Source of the DNA: SAR202 cluster bacterium
GTDB lineage: Bacteria; Chloroflexota; Dehalococcoidia; Lucifugimonadales; JASMAO01
Assembly (NCBI GenBank): GCA_030754315.1
Contig: JASMAO010000110.1
Location: forward strand, 1 to 6,045
Direction of reading: 5' to 3'
Length of the DNA: 6,045 bases
Positions 1 to 6,045 of the stretch are shown here, piece after piece (positions within the stretch are counted from its first letter, which is position 1; every line of letters begins with the position of its first letter). Both the position numbers and the translations under genes were made by a program. The notes under the pieces are model-generated. The model made no database searches. It had not been told where the DNA came from and was given only the letters and a program-made list of their open reading frames with translations.

Positions 1-627
1 AAGTACGTTCTCGGCGTACCAGACCCACTCGTCTGCTGTGGCCTCTACGCCGTCGGACCACTTCAGTCCCTCACGCAGGTGCAGGGTGTAGACGAGGCCA
101 TCGGCGCTCATATCCCATCCCTTTGCCACGTTCTGGATCAGGTCCGTTCCATTCAGGTCGAAATGCAGGATGTGGTCACTCTGAATTCGGTCCGCGTTCT
201 GGCCGTCGTTCGGCCCTGTGAATGCTCGTCTCCAGGTTCCACCGTACTCGCCTATCCCGTCGATGACTGGGAGAACAAGCACGTCTGCTGGGACTGGCAA
301 CCTGTCTTCAACAGGAGGAAGGGTGCCGGCAGCTACTTGCGCTGCAAAGATTGGCGACTCACTAAATGTGGTCGGCTTCGGGAGCCCATATGTACTCCAG
401 TCAAAGGAGCCATTAAATGGTGGGGCAGTCGTCGGTGCAGCAGGCGCAGCAGCCGGTGCAGCAGGCGCAGGCTTCGCAGCCGGTGCTGGTGCAGGCTTCG
501 CAGCCGGTGCGGCAGTCGCCGCGGGTGCGGCAGCAGGAGCCGCAGTCTCATCATCGGAACCGCATGCTATGGTAGCAAGCAGCGCCAGTATGACAACGCT
601 AAGTCCTAACAATCGCCACTTTTTCAT
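1..627 (-). CDS. ABC transporter substrate-binding lipoprotein, family 5 (peptide/nickel type), N-terminal part
   Basis: This is the extracytoplasmic solute-binding component of an ABC importer, probably for oligopeptides or similar small solutes. The reading frame is open from the ATG at 627 to the left window edge, giving 209 residues; family members usually have about 500-650, so the C-terminal two thirds are missing. Residues 1-22 form a lipoprotein signal: KKWR, a hydrophobic core (LLGLSVVILALLA) and a lipobox-like TIAC with Cys22 as the lipidated residue. The -3 Thr is less usual than Leu. Residues 28-70 are an Ala/Pro/Lys linker that would tether the domain to the membrane. The binding domain begins near 120 with GEYGGTWRRAFTGP (127-139). 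The family signature lies at 177-208, with YTLHLREGLKWSDG followed by ATADEW. A purine-rich ribosome site (GAGAGG) sits 7 bases before the ATG. Substrate is not determined by what is visible. Several long reading frames in other frames over this gene are by-products of its high GC content and repeats. Confidence 0.9.
   Translation of the reverse strand, partial: MKKWRLLGLSVVILALLATIACGSDDETAAPAAAPAATAAPAAKPAPAPAAKPAPAAPAAAPAAPTTAPPFNGSFDWSTYGLPKPTTFSESPIFAAQVAAGTLPPVEDRLPVPADVLVLPVIDGIGEYGGTWRRAFTGPNDGQNADRIQSDHILHFDLNGTDLIQNVAKGWDMSADGLVYTLHLREGLKWSDGVEATADEWVWYAENVL
431..510. repeat. Short direct repeats encoding the Ala/Pro linker
   Basis: Two families of perfect direct repeats are visible within the lipoprotein gene. 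A 17-base unit, cggtgcagcaggcgcag, occurs at 433-449 and 454-470 (21-base period, 7 codons). A 20-base unit, gcaggcttcgcagccggtgc, occurs at 467-486 and 491-510 (24-base period, 8 codons). Both periods are multiples of three, so copy-number change would keep the frame and only alter linker length. They encode Ala/Pro/Lys repeats of the AAKPAPAP kind between the lipid-anchored Cys22 and the folded domain. Confidence 0.8.
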
Positions 628-634
628 CAACACA

Positions 635-640
635 CCTCTC
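635..640 (-). promoter_or_regulatory. Ribosome binding site of the solute-binding lipoprotein gene
   Basis: On the minus strand GAGAGG is followed by a 7-base spacer (TGTGTTG) and the ATG at 627. It supports that ATG as the start, together with the lipoprotein signal that begins immediately there. Confidence 0.6.
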
Positions 641-1420
641 TTCTCTATTGTTCTCGTCTATCCCGCCTGTTAGTACCTAAAATTCCAGGCACAGATACAA
701 ATTTACGAAATTGAACGATACGCACGATTCAGGCACGACGTCCCTCGCGTATCAGAGCATTCGCGGGAGCAAGTGTCTCTCAAGCCGGCTAACAAGTCAA
801 GTCCCTTAGATCAAAAAACCTAGGCGAGATAATGTTTGCCTGATATTTACGCTGCCAAAATATGCTTAAATGGGATAAGAAATAACGGAATCAACAAAAA
901 ACATCCAATTATTTGCTGGAACCATTCAGATGAGGCCGTAAAAACATCTTCGCTCTCATATCTGGAAAGTCATTTCGTAAATCCATCAAATATGACGCAG
1001 TGTTTCCCTCCTTTGGCTCAAATGTCCCGAGAATCAATATTCTGTGTTGTCTGTGCGTCTGGTTATAGAATGTTGGGTTTCAATTTCGGTTATTCCGGAT
1101 TCGACCGTTGATTACTGAGAAGGTGCGCGGAATGAATGAAAGTTAAATACGGCAAGTACGACTGATGAAACAGTACCTCTTGTTTGTTCAATTTTGAGGA
1201 AATGGAATTATTTTGCCGTTGTCAGACACGGGCTCTGGAGTGATTAACGATAGGAGCAAGCATGGACGAAATGGAAATTCTTGCTTTTACCTAAATCGCC
1301 ATCACCTCAACTTGGTCTACAGTCTTGACGGAAGGTTCACATATGAAGGTCAGGCAGGTTCAGTGGCTATAGTGCATAATACGGGTTATTTGATCAGCCT
1401 CGGTGTTAATCAAGGTTCCA

Positions 1421-1429
1421 GGGGAGGAG
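1421..1429 (+). promoter_or_regulatory. Strong ribosome binding site that fixes the PLP enzyme start
   Basis: GGGGAGGAG lies 6 bases before the ATG at 1436. It decides between that ATG and the in-frame GTG at 1403. The GTG would add 11 residues encoded across the ribosome site itself and has no comparable purine run upstream. Confidence 0.8.
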
Positions 1430-1435
1430 AACGCA

Positions 1436-2620
1436 ATGAAAACGTATTCACCAACGGGTATCTATGCCGATCTTGGAGTCCGACCTATTATCAACTGCCA
1501 GAGCCAGAGGACATCTTTGGGCGGGTCATTATTGTCTCAGGAAGTCGAACTCGCCATGAAAGAGGCAAATAGCAGTTACGTCATCATGGCCGAACTAATG
1601 AACAGTGCAGGGAGTAGGGTGGCTGAATTGATGGGTGTGGAAGCGGCTTACATTACATCGGGGTGCGCTGCTGCGCTTACATTGAGTGCCGCTGCATGTA
1701 TGACTGGAAGCGATCCGGAAAAACGAGGACGTCTTCCAAACACTACCGGTATGAATAATGAGATTGTCATACAAAAGGCCCAGAGGTACGGATACGATCG
1801 TTCGTTTACAGTAGCCGGCGCTGTATTGGTTGAGGCTGGGGAGCAGGATTCCTGTTCAGTTCAGCAGTTCAAAAACGCCTTGGGACCTAAGACGGCTGCT
1901 GTTGCATACTTGGTTGAAGCTGAACACGGTCGCTCATTGCCTTTTGAGGATGTTGTTGATCTTGCGCATACTCAAGGGATCCCGGTAATCGCCGATGCCG
2001 CTGCTCAGATATATCCGATCGATTATTTCAGAACGGTTGCGCAATCGGCTGATCTCGTATGCTTCGGTGGGAAATTTTTCGGTGCTCCAAATGCGACAGG
2101 ATTCGTTTGCGGGAGGCGCGAACTCGTCGAATCCGTTGCGGGCCACGGATATATTGCGTTTCAATCTCAGAATGACGGCGAACGTGGATTCGGTAGACCG
2201 ATGAAAGTTGATAGACAATCTGTCGTTGCCTTGTTGGTTGCGTTGAGTCGGTGGTTGACTATGAATCATGAAGAAAGACTGTGGGAAATAGATGAAACTC
2301 TGGACCGCATTAAGGGCCGCCTTGACAGCGTGCCCCATGTTTCGACAAAGATTGTGAGGACCAATAACTATTGGCAAAGTGCTCTTCATCTGACACTCGA
2401 TGTGGGGGCCTTTGGGAAGTCGGCGGAGGATGTTGCTAGAGAGCTGGATGATGGCGACCCGAGGATTTGGGTTGGCCTAGGTGGAGGAGACTTTCAGAAG
2501 GGACTTTATCTGCACGATCCGTCAATTCCGGAAGACACTTTTGTTGTCAACGCTCATGCACTTAAGCCTGGAGAGGACGAAATTGTGGCTGAACGAATCG
2601 AGAACGTCCTTCTTTACTAA
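1436..2620 (+). CDS. PLP-dependent enzyme of the SelA / D-glucosaminate-6-phosphate ammonia-lyase-like fold
   Basis: This is a complete 394-residue cytoplasmic fold-type I PLP enzyme. Seen in the sequence: an N-terminal YADLGVRPIIN block (10-20) with LGGS (28-31); a phosphate-binding segment TSGCAAALTLSAAACMTG (74-91); RLPNTTGMNNEIVIQ (99-113); the ring-nitrogen Asp187 in PVIADAAAQ; the Schiff-base Lys213 in FGGKFFGAPNATGF; and GRPMKVDRQ (253-261), a conserved block of this group. Homologues are often annotated as L-seryl-tRNA selenium transferase, but true SelA is longer and carries an extra N-terminal tRNA-binding domain. A selenocysteine role is therefore unlikely, and a lyase or related reaction on a small amino sugar or amino acid is more plausible. 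The exact substrate is unknown. The start is set by the strong ribosome site before 1436. The next gene follows after 23 bases on the same strand, suggesting one transcript. No membrane segment or signal peptide is present. Confidence 0.88.
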   Translation: MKTYSPTGIYADLGVRPIINCQSQRTSLGGSLLSQEVELAMKEANSSYVIMAELMNSAGSRVAELMGVEAAYITSGCAAALTLSAAACMTGSDPEKRGRLPNTTGMNNEIVIQKAQRYGYDRSFTVAGAVLVEAGEQDSCSVQQFKNALGPKTAAVAYLVEAEHGRSLPFEDVVDLAHTQGIPVIADAAAQIYPIDYFRTVAQSADLVCFGGKFFGAPNATGFVCGRRELVESVAGHGYIAFQSQNDGERGFGRPMKVDRQSVVALLVALSRWLTMNHEERLWEIDETLDRIKGRLDSVPHVSTKIVRTNNYWQSALHLTLDVGAFGKSAEDVARELDDGDPRIWVGLGGGDFQKGLYLHDPSIPEDTFVVNAHALKPGEDEIVAERIENVLLY

Positions 2621-2633
2621 GACGTAGCGTTTT

Positions 2634-2639
2634 GGGGTG
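2634..2639 (+). promoter_or_regulatory. Probable ribosome binding site for the propeller gene (TTG start)
   Basis: GGGGTG lies 4 bases before the TTG at 2644, a short but usable spacing. The alternative in-frame TTG at 2632 has no purine-rich site before it, and the GTG at 2674 would remove part of the N-terminus. No in-frame ATG exists near the conserved N-terminus, so a non-ATG start is forced. Confidence 0.45.
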
Positions 2640-2643
2640 TGTA

Positions 2644-5600
2644 TTGTCAAACATTTCCAATATTTTTAACACGGTGGCCCACGCGATCCAATGGCGTTGT
2701 ATTGGTCCACCACGCGGGGGACGGGTTGTAGCCGTTGCTGGCGATCCCAAGGACCGAAACATTTTCTATTTTGGTGGCGCAGCTGGAGGTGTGTGGAAAA
2801 CTTGTGACGCAGGAACCTACTGGCAAAATGTTAGTGATGGGTTCTTCACGACTGGATCGGTTGGTGCTATCGCAGTTTCCAATTCAGATTGCTCGGTTAT
2901 TTACGCTGGCACAGGTGAATCTTGCATTAGGAATGATGTATCTCACGGTGATGGTGTCTATCGGTCCGCTGATGGAGGAAAGTCATGGGTCAATGTTGGG
3001 TTGAGAGACACGCGCCACATTGCACGTGCCCGTATTCATCCGAATGATCCTGATCTCGTGTACGTAGCCGCTCTTGGCCATGCGTTTGGGTCTAATCCTG
3101 AACGGGGCGTGTTTAGGACTCGTAACGGAGGAACGACATGGGAAAATGTGCTGTTCAAGAGTGATAAAGCTGGCGCTTGCGATCTGTCCTTGGATCCAAA
3201 TAACCCACGCATTATATATGCCTCTATCTGGGAGGCTAAGCGCACTTTTTGGGATATGAGTAGCGGTGGTGATGACAGCGGTCTTTGGAAGTCCACTGAT
3301 GGTGGAGACACCTGGGTTGATTTAAGTAGCCATTCCGGCATGCCTAAGGGAGTAAAAGGGCGTATTGGTGTAGCTGTCAGCCCTGCAAAATCCGGTAGAG
3401 TGTGGGCGTTAATCGAAGCCGAAGAAGGTGGCCTGTTTCGGTCAGACGATCACGGTGAAACCTGGCAACAGACGAGTCAAGCTCCACTGATACGCGGACG
3501 TGCTTGGTACTACAGCCATGTATTTGCTGACCCAGTTGAACCGGATACCGTTTGGTCTCTTTGTTGGGAGGCATGGAAGTCTACTGACGGGGGTTACAAT
3601 TTTGAGAAAGTTACTATGCCGCACGACGATAACCACGATTTGTGGATAGACCCTAATGACCCTTTACGGATGATTGAGGGGAACGATGGGGGCGCTTGTG
3701 TTACGAGTAACGGTGGTTCAACCTGGTCAAGTATTTATAATCAGCCTACGTCGCAGTTCTATCATCTGGCCACTGATGACCAGTTTCCTTACCGGGCGTA
3801 TGCCACTCAGCAGGACAATAGTGCGATAAGTACTCCCAGCATGTCTGATACTGGGGCCATACTCTGGGGCGAGTCGTATGTAGTAGGTAGCGCTGAGAGC
3901 GGCCATATCGTTGTCAAACCCGATGATCCTAACGTGGTGTATATGGGGGCCACGGGTAGTATTACTGGGGGTGGTGCGCCGCTTCTGCGGTACGATCACC
4001 GTACAAAACAAACCCGGGCTGTAACCGTTTGGCCCGAGGCCAATTCGAGTTGGCTCAGGGCACACCAGAAATACCGGTTCGCCTGGACTTTTCCCATTGA
4101 ATTTTCGCCGCATGACCCTAATACCCTGTACGCGGCAGCGAACGTCGTTTTCAGGTCAACGGATGAAGGGGAAAGCTGGGAGGTTATCAGTCCTGATCTT
4201 ACGCGGGATGACAAAGACAAGCAGCAGCTTTCCGGGGGTTTGATCAACACCGACTCTGGGTCAATAGAAACATATTGCACGATTTTTGCATTTGTGGAAT
4301 CGCCCCACCAGGAAAATGTCTTTTGGACAGGGTCCGATGATGGATTGATCCATCTGTCCATGGACGGAGGCACCACGTGGCGGGATGTTACGCCACCAGA
4401 CCTGCCTGAGCGGTCTATGATCCACATGATTGAGGCATCCCCTCATCATCCTGCTAAAGTTTATGTTGCGGCCACCCGATACAAATTCGATGATTACCAG
4501 CCCCTTCTATACAAGACAGACGATTTTGGTAGAACCTGGAAGAAGATAACCAGAGGCATTTCGTCAGAACACTTCACTCGAGTTATCCGAGTGGACCCGA
4601 TCAATCCCCGGCTTTTGTACGCTGGAACGGAGACCGGAGTTTATGTCTCATTCGATGATGGTTTTTCGTGGAACCCGCTTCAAATCAACCTCCCAGTCGT
4701 TCCTATCTATGACATGGAGGTCAAAAATAATGACCTTGTTGTGGCGACGCACGGCAGATCATTTTGGATTCTCGAAGGCCTTGACTTACTACGCCAATTT
4801 GAAGGTGCAGGCACTGAAACGCCAAACCTGTTTAAGCCGGCTTCTACGTACCGCATACTCCGTAGTTCAGGATTGATTCAAAGTATTGGTGAAGGGAAAA
4901 ACTACTCAGCTGACATTTTTGGATTAGGTGGAACATTTCAGCTAAAAACGGCTAGCGGTGACGATACGGGCCGGGTTTTTCTTGATGCTGGGACTAACCC
5001 TCCGTACGGAGTTGTAATCAACTACTTCTTAACCGAAAAATCTTGTGACCGTGTGTCCCTGAGGTTTCTAGATCTGAGTGGCAGGTTGATACGTAAATTC
5101 CCTAATCCGGACACTGGATCAAGGGCACCAACGACGAATATAGGAATGAATAGGTTTGTTTGGGATATGCGATTTCCTGATGCAGAGTTGGTAGAAACCA
5201 AACGCAATCTAGGGGTAGGTAAAGGCGGTGTTTTAGGCGTTGCTCCCTTGGTAACGCCAGGCAGGTATGTCGTTGAACTCGTGGCGAACGATCAGATCTA
5301 TTCCGAATCCTTTGAGTTGCTTCAGGATCCACGAACGTCTGCAACCAAAGAGGATTTTGAGGCTCAACTAAATCTGCTTATGTCTATTAGGAACAAGCTG
5401 ACGGAAGCACGCAGCGCGCTAAGCCAAATTACGAAACTTGAGGAGAGACTCTTGAAGGCGAAAGGTGACGATGGGTCCAATATTGGTCTGCCGCCGGCCC
5501 CAAATTCGGGAAAAGATGTATTGTTGGAGCTTAAGCGATTGCGTTTGAAACTATCTGCGTCCGGGAGACCGGATCAAGCGTCAGAATGGAATCCCTCAGG

Positions 5601-5757
5601 CATAGCTGACATGTTGGAAGCGCTGTTTCCGGTGGTATCAGGATCTGATGCTAGGCCGACACGTCAATCGGTGGAAGTATTTAAAGTATTGTCGGATAGG
5701 TTAGATGATCACTTGAAATTACTGGCCTCTTCGAATCTTCCTTGGGCGGAGTCATAA
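2644..5757 (+). CDS. Large Asp-box (BNR/sortilin Vps10-like) beta-propeller protein
   Basis: From the TTG at 2644 this encodes 1037 residues. The conserved domain opens at once with WRCIGPPRGGRVVAVAGDP (17-35). Eleven Asp-box-like motifs (S-x-D-x-G-x-T-W) follow, with the Asp or Asn at 55, 110, 161, 219, 269, 315, 356, 507, 574, 627 and 671; typical examples are STDGGDTW (217-224) and STDEGESW (505-512). This indicates two consecutive propellers, roughly 15-375 and 380-710, ending at ATHGRSFWIL (701-710). Residues about 780-895 look like a FlgD/Ig-type beta domain (GTNPPYGVVINYF, then GMNRFVWDMRFP). Residues 900-970 and 985-1030 are charged, leucine-rich and probably helical. Databases often label such proteins glycosyl hydrolase or sortilin-like, but Asp-boxes are structural, and I see no catalytic residues that prove an enzyme. 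No signal peptide, lipobox or membrane segment is visible, so a cytoplasmic location is implied unless export is unconventional. It follows the PLP enzyme gene by 23 bases and is probably co-transcribed with it. Confidence 0.87.
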   Translation: MSNISNIFNTVAHAIQWRCIGPPRGGRVVAVAGDPKDRNIFYFGGAAGGVWKTCDAGTYWQNVSDGFFTTGSVGAIAVSNSDCSVIYAGTGESCIRNDVSHGDGVYRSADGGKSWVNVGLRDTRHIARARIHPNDPDLVYVAALGHAFGSNPERGVFRTRNGGTTWENVLFKSDKAGACDLSLDPNNPRIIYASIWEAKRTFWDMSSGGDDSGLWKSTDGGDTWVDLSSHSGMPKGVKGRIGVAVSPAKSGRVWALIEAEEGGLFRSDDHGETWQQTSQAPLIRGRAWYYSHVFADPVEPDTVWSLCWEAWKSTDGGYNFEKVTMPHDDNHDLWIDPNDPLRMIEGNDGGACVTSNGGSTWSSIYNQPTSQFYHLATDDQFPYRAYATQQDNSAISTPSMSDTGAILWGESYVVGSAESGHIVVKPDDPNVVYMGATGSITGGGAPLLRYDHRTKQTRAVTVWPEANSSWLRAHQKYRFAWTFPIEFSPHDPNTLYAAANVVFRSTDEGESWEVISPDLTRDDKDKQQLSGGLINTDSGSIETYCTIFAFVESPHQENVFWTGSDDGLIHLSMDGGTTWRDVTPPDLPERSMIHMIEASPHHPAKVYVAATRYKFDDYQPLLYKTDDFGRTWKKITRGISSEHFTRVIRVDPINPRLLYAGTETGVYVSFDDGFSWNPLQINLPVVPIYDMEVKNNDLVVATHGRSFWILEGLDLLRQFEGAGTETPNLFKPASTYRILRSSGLIQSIGEGKNYSADIFGLGGTFQLKTASGDDTGRVFLDAGTNPPYGVVINYFLTEKSCDRVSLRFLDLSGRLIRKFPNPDTGSRAPTTNIGMNRFVWDMRFPDAELVETKRNLGVGKGGVLGVAPLVTPGRYVVELVANDQIYSESFELLQDPRTSATKEDFEAQLNLLMSIRNKLTEARSALSQITKLEERLLKAKGDDGSNIGLPPAPNSGKDVLLELKRLRLKLSASGRPDQASEWNPSGIADMLEALFPVVSGSDARPTRQSVEVFKVLSDRLDDHLKLLASSNLPWAES

Positions 5758-5787
5758 GCGATCTTCCTAGAAGGTTAGTACGTTTCG

Positions 5788-6045
5788 CTAATAGAGGATG
5801 TTACTCAGGGTACGGCTGTAACGTTTGGTTATGGAGTGCTGGTCTCCCAACAAGCTGAAAATGGCGACGCATGCCTTTCTCGCACCGTCTTCATTGTAAT
5901 ATCGATTTTTGCGAATTACTTCAAGGAAGCCCTCCAAGGCTCCCGTAAAGTCGTTGGCTTTGGATTTGACTACAGCTCCGAGGAACTCCGTTTTCACACG
6001 TTCATCAGGGAGCGTACGATTGTCGTCAATATACCCATATAGGTC
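5788..6045 (-). CDS. CnoX/YbbN-like thioredoxin-TPR protein, C-terminal part
   Basis: The minus-strand frame is open from the right window edge to the TAG at 5788-5790 and gives the last 85 residues; a GTG at 5997 is in frame, but the frame continues beyond it, so the true start is outside the window. The segment has ALEGFLEVIRKNRYY, EDGARKACVAIFSLLGD and a closing KRYSRTLSNILY. This is the pattern of the C-terminal TPR domain of CnoX (formerly YbbN), whose E. coli member ends in a similar KYRRQLYALLY. In that family a thioredoxin-like domain precedes the TPRs and the protein acts as a redox-responsive holdase working with GroEL. The thioredoxin domain and any CxxC motif are not in the window, so redox activity cannot be judged. 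The gene converges on the propeller gene with 30 bases between the stops. Confidence 0.8.
   Translation of the reverse strand, partial: DLYGYIDDNRTLPDERVKTEFLGAVVKSKANDFTGALEGFLEVIRKNRYYNEDGARKACVAIFSLLGDQHSITKRYSRTLSNILY

Larger units (their letters stand above)
628..1435. other. Gene-free intergenic stretch between divergent genes
   Basis: This 808-base interval separates the start of the minus-strand lipoprotein gene from the start of the plus-strand PLP enzyme, so it must carry both sets of upstream signals. It is visibly richer in A and T than the lipoprotein gene. I found no tRNA-like arm, no rho-independent terminator and no convincing sigma-70 promoter pair. One 91-codon open frame (836-1111, plus, TTG start) has no ribosome site and no recognisable family, so it is not called as a gene. 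Another open frame starting at 1213 overlaps the start of the PLP gene out of frame and is likewise not called. The stretch could hold regulatory sequence, an undetected small RNA, or remains of a decayed gene; nothing visible decides between these. Confidence 0.6.

Noticed and set aside
79..673. Long open frames on the plus strand and in another minus frame over the lipoprotein gene, encoding Arg/Ser- or Ala/Gly-rich proteins.
   Set aside because: They are opposite-strand or shifted readings of the repetitive GC-rich linker. The minus-strand frame from 627 has a ribosome site, lipoprotein signal and family signature.
741..768. Imperfect inverted repeat (tccctcgcg / cgcggga) in the gap.
   Set aside because: The arms need a bulge and there is no T run or nearby promoter; it could arise by chance.
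1219..1248. TTGTCA at 1219-1224 as a possible -35 box for the PLP gene.
   Set aside because: The matching -10 position 17-18 bases downstream reads GATTAA/ATTAAC, only about half matching the consensus, and lies some 190 bases from the start codon.
1213..1572. A 119-codon plus-strand frame with a TTG start running into the PLP gene.
   Set aside because: It overlaps the PLP gene out of frame, has no recognisable family, and the well-placed ribosome site serves the ATG at 1436.
1436..2620. Calling the PLP enzyme selA (selenocysteine synthase).
   Set aside because: It is shorter than true SelA, lacks the N-terminal tRNA-binding domain, and no selB, selD or selenocysteine tRNA is in the window.
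2644..5757. Calling the propeller protein a sialidase or glycosyl hydrolase.
   Set aside because: Asp-boxes alone are structural; the sialidase arginine triad and nucleophile pattern could not be recognised.
5757..5789. Possible bidirectional terminator between the convergent genes: AGCGA at 5757-5761 and TCGCT at 5785-5789, with a small inner stem around 5760-5776 (CTTC/GAAG, 3-base loop).
   Set aside because: The stems are short, include wobble pairs, and no proper T run follows on either strand.

Overview
The window looks like an ordinary chromosomal segment of a bacterium, most likely a marine Chloroflexota of the SAR202/Dehalococcoidia type. That assignment is inference from memory of protein style: a family 5 solute-binding lipoprotein with a long Ala/Pro linker, a SelA-fold PLP enzyme, and a very large Asp-box (BNR/sortilin-like) propeller protein. 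No rRNA, tRNA, CRISPR array, insertion sequence, integrase or phage gene was seen.

Layout. (1) Positions 1-627, minus strand: the N-terminal 209 residues of an ABC-transporter substrate-binding lipoprotein of the peptide/nickel class, running off the left edge. (2) Positions 628-1435: an 808-base, relatively AT-rich gap between divergent genes, with no convincing gene. (3) Positions 1436-2620, plus strand: a complete 394-residue PLP-dependent enzyme of the SelA/glucosaminate-6-phosphate ammonia-lyase-like fold. (4) Positions 2644-5757, plus strand, 23 bases downstream and probably co-transcribed: a 1037-residue Asp-box beta-propeller protein with a FlgD/Ig-like domain, a helical tail and no signal peptide. 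(5) Positions 5788-6045, minus strand and convergent: the C-terminal 85 residues of a CnoX/YbbN-like thioredoxin-TPR protein, running off the right edge.

The two complete genes form the likely transcription unit. A SelA-like PLP enzyme normally acts on small amino-bearing substrates, and Asp-box propellers are binding or hydrolytic scaffolds. Their close coupling suggests a shared but unknown role, perhaps in sugar or amino-compound catabolism, and this is speculation. The uptake lipoprotein is transcribed the other way and the thioredoxin-like gene is probably unrelated. I see no strong evidence for a new defence or mobile system here. The most interesting points are the unassigned enzyme-propeller pair and the absence of an export signal on the propeller protein.
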